Shown one piece after another: positions 13,211-19,688 of a stretch of 19,688 nt of DNA. The DNA lies in assembly GCA_014305015.1 (NCBI GenBank), contig JACRUB010000184.1, positions 1 through 19,688 on the forward strand, given 5' to 3'. The notes beneath the pieces were generated by a model. The model ran no database searches. It was not told where the DNA came from and saw only the letters and a program-made list of their open reading frames with translations. Position 1 is the first letter of the stretch; the number at the start of each line of letters is the position of its first letter. This DNA comes from Vulcanimicrobiota bacterium. GTDB taxonomy: Bacteria > Vulcanimicrobiota > Vulcanimicrobiia > Vulcanimicrobiales > Vulcanimicrobiaceae. The position numbers and the translations under genes were made by a program.

Positions 13211-13971
13211 GTGCGAAAGTCGGCGTCTTGATTTATCCGGGGACGAACAGCGAAGATGAAACGCTCAAGCTCTTGCACGACGTGGGTGTCGATGCGAGGC
13301 TTGTTCATTGGAGCGAAGCGGCGACGCTGCCAAACTACGATGCGTACGTGCTTCCGGGCGGATTCGCCCACGAAGACCGGATTCGCGCAGGCGCAATCGC
13401 CGCGCATGACCGGATGACCGACTCCGTCATCGAAGGGGCGCAAAAGGGCAAGCTCGTTTTCGGTCTTTGCAACGGCGCGCAAATTGTTCTCGAAGCGGGA
13501 CTCGTGCCCGGAACCGGACCGGTCCGGCGCCCAACCGCGGCCTTTACCCGCAACTCCCCGAACGGGAAGTTTATTTGCCGTCACGTGCATGTCCGGCTCG
13601 CGATCGATCCGCAGCGCTGTGCGATAACGGCCGCGCTCCCGAAGGATTCGTTAATTCCTGCGTGGGCCGCGCACGGCGAAGGACGTTTGGCCGCAACGGA
13701 TGCGCACTTGAAGGAAATTGCTTCAGGCGGGCATCTCGCTTTCGTCTACGCGCATGCCGACGGCAGCGTGGATGACCGTGCAGTTCCAAACGGCTCGGCG
13801 CTTGGGGCGGCAGCCTTAACCAATCGAGAAGGCAACGTGCTTGCGATCATGCCGCATCCCGAGCGCGATGCCTGGGGTTTCAATCACCCGGACCGTGCGC
13901 GCGGAACGGATATGCTCGCACCGTCGGGCGGCGTGGCTTTGTTTGAAAGCTTTGCAAAGGCGCTCAAGTAA
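13207..13971 (+). CDS. purQ: Phosphoribosylformylglycinamidine synthase, PurQ glutaminase subunit
   Basis: PurQ is the class I glutamine amidotransferase that feeds ammonia to PurL. The 254-residue protein has VGVLIYPGTNSEDE at the start, LPGGFAHEDRIRAGAIA, the nucleophile Cys88 in GLCNGAQIVLEAG, and the His217/Glu219 pair in IMPHPERDAWGF. It is somewhat longer than the usual 220-230 residues. ATG 13207 overlaps the purL stop (ATGA) and follows GAGGTG. An in-frame TTG at 13177 inside purL is not likely. It is followed at once by purS, completing the PurLQS complex. Confidence 0.96.
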   Translation: MSAKVGVLIYPGTNSEDETLKLLHDVGVDARLVHWSEAATLPNYDAYVLPGGFAHEDRIRAGAIAAHDRMTDSVIEGAQKGKLVFGLCNGAQIVLEAGLVPGTGPVRRPTAAFTRNSPNGKFICRHVHVRLAIDPQRCAITAALPKDSLIPAWAAHGEGRLAATDAHLKEIASGGHLAFVYAHADGSVDDRAVPNGSALGAAALTNREGNVLAIMPHPERDAWGFNHPDRARGTDMLAPSGGVALFESFAKALK

Positions 13972-14418
13972 TTGAAAACAAGTGCACTCGCGATTCGTTT
14001 GAAAATCCCAGACAACGAGGCGTTCACCGCACTCGGCGCACTGCAACGTCTCGAAATCGGCGTAACACGGCTCGAACGCGCCGATGTTTGGGTTTTCCAA
14101 GCCGAGGACGCACATGCCGGCGCTCTTTTGTCAGCCGTCAGGCGCAATGAAACGCTTTTCAATCCGAACAAGCACGAGCTTGCCGAGTTGGAAGCGAACC
14201 GCCCTCGGGCGGGTGAAGTCTGGATTGAAGAGCTTGGCGAAGATCCGGGACTCCGCGCTCGTTTGGGTGGTAAGATGATTCCGGGCGTCCGCAGTGCCAA
14301 GCGTTACGTGGCATGGCGGCTTTTCGGCAGCGATAATGCGGCCGTCGATCCCGCCACGGCCCGTGCCGCCGCCGAGGCGCTTCTCTGCAATCCCGCTATC
14401 GAAAGGGCCATCCTGTGA
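13972..14418 (+). CDS. purS: PurS-like subunit of FGAM synthase, double length
   Basis: PurS bridges PurL and PurQ in the FGAM synthase complex. The usual protein has about 80 residues; this one has 148. The C-terminal half ends VRSAKRYVAWRLFG...AEALLCNPAIERAIL, which fits the PurS ending VRxGK...CExLLANPVIE. The N-terminal half has a similar plan: LAIRLKIPDNEAFTALGALQ, a VTRLERADVWVF strand and then LFNPNKHEL at the place of the LxNP turn. I read this as two tandem PurS-like units. PurS works as a dimer of such units, so a fused pair is plausible. It starts at TTG 13972 directly after the purQ stop, with AAAGG 11 bases upstream. The assignment rests on the C-terminal motif and the position. 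Confidence 0.8.
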   Translation: MKTSALAIRLKIPDNEAFTALGALQRLEIGVTRLERADVWVFQAEDAHAGALLSAVRRNETLFNPNKHELAELEANRPRAGEVWIEELGEDPGLRARLGGKMIPGVRSAKRYVAWRLFGSDNAAVDPATARAAAEALLCNPAIERAIL

Positions 14419-15485
14419 TGCTAGCACCGAAAGTCGAACAGCTCTTCGGAAACAAGAAAGACGGCGAATTTTATACCATCGCCACGCTTGGTTCGCATTC
14501 GGCGCTGCAAATTCTCAAAGGCGCGCATGACGAAGGCTTCCGTACGATGGCGATTGCGAATCGCGATACCGAACGTTTGTACCGCTCCTTCAATTTTGTC
14601 GACGAAGTCGTCGGCATTGATAAGTATGAGGATTTTCCCCAGCACATGAGCATGCTGGAGAACCGCAAGATCATCATCGTGCCGCACGGCTCGTTCGTCG
14701 CCTATCTCTCGCTCGAAGATCATAAGCGCATGACGATCCCGTATTTCGGCAACAAGGCGGTGCTCGACTGGGAAGCAAGCCGCGAATTGCAGCGACAGTG
14801 GCTTACGGCCGCCGGTCTCAATCTGCCGAGACAGTTCAAGAGCGGCGCCGAAATCGATCGCCCCGTGATTATCAAGCTCTACGGAGCGCAGGGCGGCAAA
14901 GGCTACATGTTTGTGCGCGATCCGAAGGACTTCGAGCAACGAGCCGGGCTGCTCGCGCGGCGCGACTACATGATTCAAGAATACATCATCGGCGTGCCGC
15001 TCTACATCCATTATTTCTACTCGCCGCTCACCGGCCGTCTGGAAATCATGAGCATGGACCGCCGTTACGAAACCAACGTCGATTCGCTCGGCCGAATTCC
15101 AGCCGCGGCACAAGAGGGGCTCAAGTTGGATCCCTCATATGTGGTGGTCGGAAATCAGCCCATTTCGCTGCGTGAGTCGATGCTCGCGGAAGCTTACCGG
15201 ATGGGCGAAGATGTCGTCCGCGTGAGCAAAGAGATCTGCGGTCCCAAGGGTCTGTTCGGTGCATTTTGCATCGAGACCATCATCACGCCCGATACACAAT
15301 TCTACGTCATGGAGATTTCAGCGCGCATCGTTGCGGGTACAAACCTCTTTATCGATGGCTCACCGTATTCATATCTCAACTACAACGAACCCATGTCCAC
15401 CGGCCGCCGTATCGCAAGAGAACTTAAGAACGCACTTTTGTCGAACTCGCTGCGTTCAGTACTTGATGACACGAGCGAGATTTAA
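14418..15485 (+). CDS. purP: PurP: formate-dependent FAICAR synthetase (archaeal-type)
   Basis: PurP formylates AICAR to FAICAR with ATP and formate. It is the archaeal replacement for the folate-dependent transformylase half of PurH. The 355-residue ATP-grasp protein starts with YTIATLGSHSALQILKGA (GSHSAL at residue 25), the diagnostic PurP N-terminus. It also has IIVPHGSFVAYL, the glycine-rich ATP loop GAQGGKGYMF (residues 156-165), MIQEYIIGVPLYIHYFYSP, RYETNVDSLGRIP, and the C-terminal EISARIVAGTN then GSPYSYL with the metal-binding Glu. All active-site blocks look intact. The ATG at 14418 overlaps the purS stop (TGATG); an extra GTG at 14415 is possible. It lies in an operon with PurB, whose product is its substrate. 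The family call is strong. Confidence 0.93.
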   Translation: MLAPKVEQLFGNKKDGEFYTIATLGSHSALQILKGAHDEGFRTMAIANRDTERLYRSFNFVDEVVGIDKYEDFPQHMSMLENRKIIIVPHGSFVAYLSLEDHKRMTIPYFGNKAVLDWEASRELQRQWLTAAGLNLPRQFKSGAEIDRPVIIKLYGAQGGKGYMFVRDPKDFEQRAGLLARRDYMIQEYIIGVPLYIHYFYSPLTGRLEIMSMDRRYETNVDSLGRIPAAAQEGLKLDPSYVVVGNQPISLRESMLAEAYRMGEDVVRVSKEICGPKGLFGAFCIETIITPDTQFYVMEISARIVAGTNLFIDGSPYSYLNYNEPMSTGRRIARELKNALLSNSLRSVLDDTSEI

Positions 15486-16593
15486 GTTCTCTCCAGGGGC
15501 CAGCCTCCTAGCAGCCGCCCTACTGGTTGCTCTCTGCATGCCCTTGCGCGCAAACGCCGATATCGTGGCCGATCCGGCGACGCTGTTCGCGCAAATGAAA
15601 GCGGCATACGATAAGGGCCAACAACACGGCTGGCACTACATCGATCAAGTCTACTATCTCTCGTCGATCTTTAACGCCGGCCGCGCCTACTCGCTGCAGC
15701 ACCCCGATGATCCTAACTACGCGGTCGTTGCGCAATTGACGGTCGATGTTGCAACCGGTCTCCACTACAATCCGCTTACGAATCACGATGCCGTTCCATG
15801 GTACGTCCATGAGGCCGCCGCCTATGTGGTTGCACACGGGGGCGCGACGGAAGTGCAGAAAGCGCAAAACTTACTTGAGCGCGCAAACGCCGAGACCACA
15901 CCAGTGACCATCGCGCGTTTAGCGGATGAAGATGCCGCCGCAAATCTGCGTGATTTCGGCTTAGACAAAGATGTGCTGCTGAGCCAAGTCGAGGCGGAGT
16001 GGCGGGGATTCGTTCTTACCAAAGATTCATCGTGGCGTACGCTCGCCTTCGCTCATGCGGCGCAGTCCTACTTTCCGGTCGAGCAATTGCCCACCACTTT
16101 TGGCAACGATTTCATCGACGCCGCCCGCAACGCGGCGGCCGGCGTAGACGGCTATGGGCCGGGCGACGTGGTGAACGCAAAGAAGATCATGGCGCATCTC
16201 AAATCGGTCGCGCCGCTGCGCCTGATCGGAACGGTTAACGCACAATCCCATGCGGGCCTGATGTCCACACTCGCACCGGCGGATGAATATTTCGGGCGCA
16301 TGGGGATGTCGGTTATCGGCATGCGCAACGAGTTGCACCGCATTAACCAGTACCTTGACGCCGGCTACGGGGACCGGGAGTCAAACGCCGGCGTGCTGCT
16401 CGCGGAAGCCGTCGATGATCTCCATCGTGTCTACCCGCGCGACCGCGACCTTCCGAGCCTGCTGCTTGCGACATATCAGACGCTGCAACGAATGCGCAGC
16501 CAGGAAGCGCAGAAGAGCGCCCAAGTCATGCGCTCGATTCTTACGATCGAATATCAGGATACGCAGCAGGCCAGGCAGTTACTTTCGTCTTAA
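15466..16593 (+). CDS. Secreted helical protein of unknown function
   Basis: I do not recognise this 375-residue protein. It begins with a clear Sec signal peptide: basic MTRARFKFS, a hydrophobic core LLAAALLVALCMPL and a likely cleavage after ANA before DIVADP. The mature part is mostly helical and Ala-rich, with aromatic clusters (HGWHYIDQVYYLSSIFNAG, YVHEAAAYVVAHGG) reminiscent of TPR-like or other helical-repeat proteins, but no repeat is clear enough to name. No catalytic motif or further membrane segment is visible. ATG 15466 overlaps purP by 20 bases and the gene ends 9 bases before the second purP. A longer opening to 15259 lies inside purP and is rejected. An exported protein between two cytosolic purine enzymes is unexpected. 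Confidence 0.8.
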   Translation: MTRARFKFSPGASLLAAALLVALCMPLRANADIVADPATLFAQMKAAYDKGQQHGWHYIDQVYYLSSIFNAGRAYSLQHPDDPNYAVVAQLTVDVATGLHYNPLTNHDAVPWYVHEAAAYVVAHGGATEVQKAQNLLERANAETTPVTIARLADEDAAANLRDFGLDKDVLLSQVEAEWRGFVLTKDSSWRTLAFAHAAQSYFPVEQLPTTFGNDFIDAARNAAAGVDGYGPGDVVNAKKIMAHLKSVAPLRLIGTVNAQSHAGLMSTLAPADEYFGRMGMSVIGMRNELHRINQYLDAGYGDRESNAGVLLAEAVDDLHRVYPRDRDLPSLLLATYQTLQRMRSQEAQKSAQVMRSILTIEYQDTQQARQLLSS

Positions 16594-16602
16594 GCACACG
16601 GG

Positions 16603-17739
16603 GTGACCACCTTCGATCCCCTGGCCGTTCTGGAGAGCTACGATCAGAAGAACCTGACCTTGTGTTCGATCGGCAGCCACTCTGCGCTTGAAGTAGCGTA
16701 CGGCGCGCGCGCCGCGGGTCTGCACAATTTGATCGTTACCGCGCGCGGCCGCGAGAAGACCTACACAAAGTACTTTGCGCATAAGATCGATCCGGCACGG
16801 GGCTGCGTCGACGAAACGATGGAACTTGACAGTTTCACGGATCTTTTGAACGACAGCGTACAACAGCAGTTGCTCGCAAAAAATGTAATCTTTCTTGCCA
16901 ACCGTTCCTTCGAAGTCTACTTGCACCAAAAATACAGCTACGACGAGATCGAGCGCGGGATGCTGGTGCCGATGTTCGGCAACCGCCGCCTCTTGCGTGC
17001 CGAAGAACGCGATGAAGCGAACAATCAATATTCGCTGCTCGCGAAAGCAAAGATTCGCCATCCTCTCCAGTTCAAGTCGCCCGGCGATATCGATCGTTTG
17101 GTCATGGTCAAAGCGCCGCATGCGAAGGTCTCTTTTGAACGCGCATTCTTTCTCTGCGCGTCGCCCAAGGAATACCGAAAGACGGCAAAGGCCCTTATAA
17201 AAGACGGGATGTTGAGCAAGGAAGGCTTGGAGGGCGCCGTGATCGAGGAATATGCACTCGGACCCTCGGTTAATCTGAATTTCTTTTTTTCGCCGATTTT
17301 GGGCGAACTCGAGCTCTCAGGAACCGACACGCGTCGGCAAACCAACGTCGACGGATTGCGCAACGTGCCTCCTTCGGCGCTCGCTTCGGTGGCCAACATT
17401 CCAATGCGGATGGAAGAAGCCGGACACATTGCGGCGACGCTTACCGAATCGATGCTCGAAAAGGCCTTTGAGATGGGCGAGCGTTTTGTGAATGTCGCAC
17501 GGGAAGCCAATGCGCCTGGCGTGATCGGACCGTTTGCGCTGCAATGCATTATCGTCTCGGGTCCGCCGAAAGAATTCGTTTGCTACGACGTATCTCTGCG
17601 TATACCGGGCTCACCCGGAACGCGGTACACGCCTTACTCGTCGTACCGATGGGGCCGCGACGTTTCTGTCGGCGAGCGTATCGCGATGGAAGTGGTGTTT
17701 GCGCGGGACGCCGGCCGCTTGACGGACGTGTTGACATAG
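16603..17739 (+). CDS. purP2: Second PurP paralogue (divergent, PurP2-like)
   Basis: A 378-residue relative of the PurP at 14418. It keeps the N-terminal LCSIGSHSALEVAYGARAAG (GSHSAL at residue 24), the strand VIFLANRSFEVYLHQ, MLVPMFGNRRLL, VIEEYALGPSVNLNFFFSP, RRQTNVDGLRNVP and IGPFALQCI. It differs at places expected to matter. The glycine-rich ATP loop of PurP is replaced by KAPHAKVSFERAF (from residue 170). The C-terminal EISARIVAGTN has become YDVSLRIPGSPGT, with Asp for Glu. Several archaea carry a second PurP, so this may be the same subfamily, acting as a partner subunit or on another substrate. GTG 16603 follows the previous gene by 9 bases; no good Shine-Dalgarno is seen. Family membership is firm; activity is doubtful. 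Confidence 0.88.
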   Translation: MTTFDPLAVLESYDQKNLTLCSIGSHSALEVAYGARAAGLHNLIVTARGREKTYTKYFAHKIDPARGCVDETMELDSFTDLLNDSVQQQLLAKNVIFLANRSFEVYLHQKYSYDEIERGMLVPMFGNRRLLRAEERDEANNQYSLLAKAKIRHPLQFKSPGDIDRLVMVKAPHAKVSFERAFFLCASPKEYRKTAKALIKDGMLSKEGLEGAVIEEYALGPSVNLNFFFSPILGELELSGTDTRRQTNVDGLRNVPPSALASVANIPMRMEEAGHIAATLTESMLEKAFEMGERFVNVAREANAPGVIGPFALQCIIVSGPPKEFVCYDVSLRIPGSPGTRYTPYSSYRWGRDVSVGERIAMEVVFARDAGRLTDVLT

Positions 17740-17759
17740 ACCTCGACTCACCGCATGGC

Positions 17760-18533
17760 GTGAGCGCATACGATGAAGCGCCGCTGTGGACGGCGGCGTT
17801 TGGCTTGTTGCTGCTAGAAGAAGTCCCTCTTGGTCCTTTACCGATGCGCGCGCTGGATCTTGGGTGCGGTACGGGTTTCCCTTCGATAGAACTTGCCCAG
17901 CGGCTTGGTCCGACATCGGTTGTGCATGCAGTGGATCTTTGGACCGCGGCGCTTGAACGAGCCCGTTTCAAAGCCTTCGTGCTTGGCGTCAGCAACGTGG
18001 TCTTTCACAATGCAAATGCGGCCGCGCTCCCGTTTGGCGACAACGAGTTCGACCTCATCACCTCGAACTTGAGAATCAATAATTTTGACCGGCGCAACGC
18101 GGTGGTACAAGAGTGCAAGCGAGTTCTGCGTTCCGGCGGAAAACTCGTTTTTACAACCAATCTCGTCGGACACATGGCCGAATTTTACGAGATCTTTCGC
18201 GAAGTATTGCGAGAGTCGGCCGATACCGCCGGGCTCGATGCGCTCGATGCGCAAGAGCAAACCCGGATGACGCTCGCCGGGACGCAAGCACTGCTCACGG
18301 GCGGCGGTTTCGAGATTGAAAAAATCGAGCAGCGCACCTTGCAGATGCGCTTTGCGAATGGTACGGCGCTGTTCGCGCACGCATTCGTGAAGCTTGCCTT
18401 TCTGGAGGGCTGGCAAAGTGTCGGTCCTACCCAGCGCCTAGAGCAGCGGCTCAACGAGCAGGCGGCTAAGAGCGGCGGTCTTAATCTCACCATCCCCATG
18501 CTCGCCGTCCGCGCGAAGTCACCGGAGAAATAA
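17760..18533 (+). CDS. Class I SAM-dependent methyltransferase, substrate unknown
   Basis: About 257 residues with the class I methyltransferase fold: motif I ALDLGCGTGFPSIELAQRLG, the acidic end of strand 2 in HAVDLWTAALERA, motif III FHNANAAALPFGDNEFDLIT and motif IV-V region ECKRVLRSGGKLVFTTNL. It resembles the UbiE/small-molecule group more than RNA methyltransferases, but the acceptor cannot be told. I chose GTG 17760 (MSAYDEAPLW), 20 bases after purP2. The open frame reaches back to 17544 inside purP2, where the translation is not credible. It is placed between purP2 and guaA, so it is likely co-transcribed with purine genes. Its SAM use could feed the mtnA salvage route only in a general way. 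Confidence 0.85.
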   Translation: MSAYDEAPLWTAAFGLLLLEEVPLGPLPMRALDLGCGTGFPSIELAQRLGPTSVVHAVDLWTAALERARFKAFVLGVSNVVFHNANAAALPFGDNEFDLITSNLRINNFDRRNAVVQECKRVLRSGGKLVFTTNLVGHMAEFYEIFREVLRESADTAGLDALDAQEQTRMTLAGTQALLTGGGFEIEKIEQRTLQMRFANGTALFAHAFVKLAFLEGWQSVGPTQRLEQRLNEQAAKSGGLNLTIPMLAVRAKSPEK

Positions 18534-18557
18534 CCAGTGAGCGAGAAGCCTTAGCCG

Positions 18558-19688
18558 ATGATCTCCCCAGCCACGGAAGAACGCTCGGCGCCATCAGCTC
18601 CGGCCACTGTTTTTATTCTCGATTTTGGAGCGCAGTATAGTCAACTGATCGCGCGGCGGACCCGCGAGGCAAACGTCTACTGCGAAATTGTGCCGTATGA
18701 TACGCCGTGGTCCGTGCTCGCGCCGCGCAATCCGGCCGGCATCATATTGACCGGCGGCCCTGAAAGCGTTCTTGTGCCCGAGGCTCCGGGAATGGACGAC
18801 GCAATTCTTAAGAGCGGTGTGCCGGTTCTCGGAATCTGCTACGGCATGCAACTCATCGCGCGCGATTTAGGTGGTGACCTCGTTCCACTCGACCATCGCG
18901 AGTACGGCCCCGCGCAGTTGCAGATCCAGAAGCCATCATCGCCGCTATTTGATAACGTTCCCACCGATTCACGTGTTTGGATGTCGCACGGAGACACGGT
19001 TGTTGAGTTGCCTGCCGGTTTCGAGCGCATTGCTTCAACAACGACGTGCAAGGCGGCCGCAATGGGCGACGAACGCCGCAAGATTTATGGAGTGCAATTC
19101 CATCCGGAAGTCGTGCATACCGTGCACGGCAAGCGCGTGCTTAAGAATTTCTTGCACAGAGTCGCGGGCATCAAAAACGACTGGAAAATGGAGTCGTTCG
19201 TCGATTCGGCGATCGCGGATATCCGGGCCAAGGTCGGCAACGCCAAAGTGATTTGCGCGCTCTCCGGCGGGGTCGATTCAGCGGTTGCAGCCACGCTCGT
19301 CTGGAAGGCGATCGGCGAACAGCTTACCTGCGTCTTCGTGGATAACGGGTTATTGCGCAATGATGAAGCGAAGTTGGTCGTTGAAGCTTTCCGTGACGTC
19401 ATGCATCTCAACGTGATTGCCATCGACGCGCGCAACCGGTTTCTGGATCGCTTGGACGGGATCGTCGATCCCGAAGAGAAGCGCATCCGCATCGGACACG
19501 AATTCATCGCGATCTTCGAAGAGGAAGCAAGCAAAATCGACGGCGTGCAATTTCTCGTTCAAGGTACGCTCTATCCGGACGTGATTGAATCGAAGACTCC
19601 CGGGTCCAAGGCCGGGCATAAGATCAAATCGCACCACAACGTCGGCGGCTTGCCAGAGAACATGGCGCTGGATCTGATCGAACCGCTT
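18558..19688 (+). CDS. guaA: GMP synthase (glutamine-hydrolysing), 5' part, runs off the window
   Basis: GuaA converts XMP to GMP with ATP and glutamine. The 377 codons present cover the class I glutaminase domain, the ATP pyrophosphatase domain and the start of the dimerisation region. Marks are FILDFGAQYSQLIARR, the nucleophile Cys94 in LGICYGMQL, MSHGD, the His/Glu of VQFHPEVVHT, the PP-loop SGGVDS (236-241), VFVDNGLLR, and QGTLYPDVIES followed by KSHHNVGGLPE. ATG 18558 gives an 18-residue extension before the usual start, with GAGAAG about nine bases upstream. The frame stays open to the last base. It closes the purine operon, drawing IMP-derived XMP to guanine nucleotides, the GTP of which is also the riboflavin precursor. 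Confidence 0.97.
   Translation, partial: MISPATEERSAPSAPATVFILDFGAQYSQLIARRTREANVYCEIVPYDTPWSVLAPRNPAGIILTGGPESVLVPEAPGMDDAILKSGVPVLGICYGMQLIARDLGGDLVPLDHREYGPAQLQIQKPSSPLFDNVPTDSRVWMSHGDTVVELPAGFERIASTTTCKAAAMGDERRKIYGVQFHPEVVHTVHGKRVLKNFLHRVAGIKNDWKMESFVDSAIADIRAKVGNAKVICALSGGVDSAVAATLVWKAIGEQLTCVFVDNGLLRNDEAKLVVEAFRDVMHLNVIAIDARNRFLDRLDGIVDPEEKRIRIGHEFIAIFEEEASKIDGVQFLVQGTLYPDVIESKTPGSKAGHKIKSHHNVGGLPENMALDLIEPL

Noticed and set aside
15259..15465. Longer start of the secreted protein inside purP
   Set aside because: The upstream translation is low-complexity shadow sequence; the signal peptide begins properly at ATG 15466.
17544..17759. Longer start of the methyltransferase inside purP2
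   Set aside because: The extension is unlike any methyltransferase N-terminus and comes from out-of-frame reading of purP2.
18537..18554. Five-codon open frame (GTG to TAG) just before guaA
   Set aside because: Too short to judge; short frames of this size are common by chance and no attenuator structure accompanies it.
1..19688. CRISPR array, insertion sequence, prophage or tRNA gene
   Set aside because: No regular repeats with spacers, transposase or integrase motifs, phage genes or cloverleaf sequences were seen.

Overview
The window is about 19.7 kb of GC-rich, gene-dense bacterial chromosome. All protein genes lie on the plus strand, mostly with overlapping or nearly touching ends. The gene content is housekeeping: riboflavin synthesis, methionine salvage, a replisome clamp-loader subunit and de novo purine synthesis. 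I see no phage, insertion sequence, CRISPR or tRNA. The host is a bacterium (small-type PurL with separate PurQ and PurS, HolA, fused RibBA). Several genes are unlike those of model bacteria, which fits a deep-branching, little-cultured phylum. Vulcanimicrobiota/Eremiobacterota (WPS-2) is a low-confidence guess that I cannot prove from sequence alone.

Layout. Positions 2-1153 hold the end of a sugar-nucleotide pyrophosphorylase gene and a comF-family gene. Positions 1267-6118 form a riboflavin region: a DUF427 protein, ribD, ribE and a hotdog thioesterase, then a 393-base gap, then ribBA and ribH. The gap is not empty. On the minus strand it carries a probable 180-nt structured RNA with its own promoter and Rho-independent terminator, shaped like 6S RNA. 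On the plus strand it carries a promoter placed so that the ribBA message would be leaderless. Positions 6306-8296 hold mtnA and holA. Positions 8324-19688 are a purine operon: purB, purC-purE fusion, purL, purQ, a long purS, purP, a secreted protein of unknown function, a second purP paralogue, a methyltransferase, and guaA, which runs off the end.

The most notable system is the mosaic purine pathway. PurL, PurQ and PurS make FGAM. PurC is fused to a PurE-like domain in the same order as animal PAICS, but the PurE half has lost its signature motifs. PurB reads like the eukaryotic ADSL branch. The AICAR formylation step is provided by PurP, the formate- and ATP-dependent enzyme of archaea, rather than by the PurH transformylase. 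There are two PurP paralogues: one has an intact glycine-rich ATP loop and the other has lost it. GuaA at the end links IMP synthesis to GMP.

Other points worth attention are an XRE-type helix-turn-helix fused to the N-terminus of RibBA, conserved N-termini in ribH and holA (and perhaps ribD) that lack any ATG, GTG or TTG start and seem to begin at ATT, ATA or CTG, and a 19-nt motif repeated upstream of the DUF427 gene and ribH.
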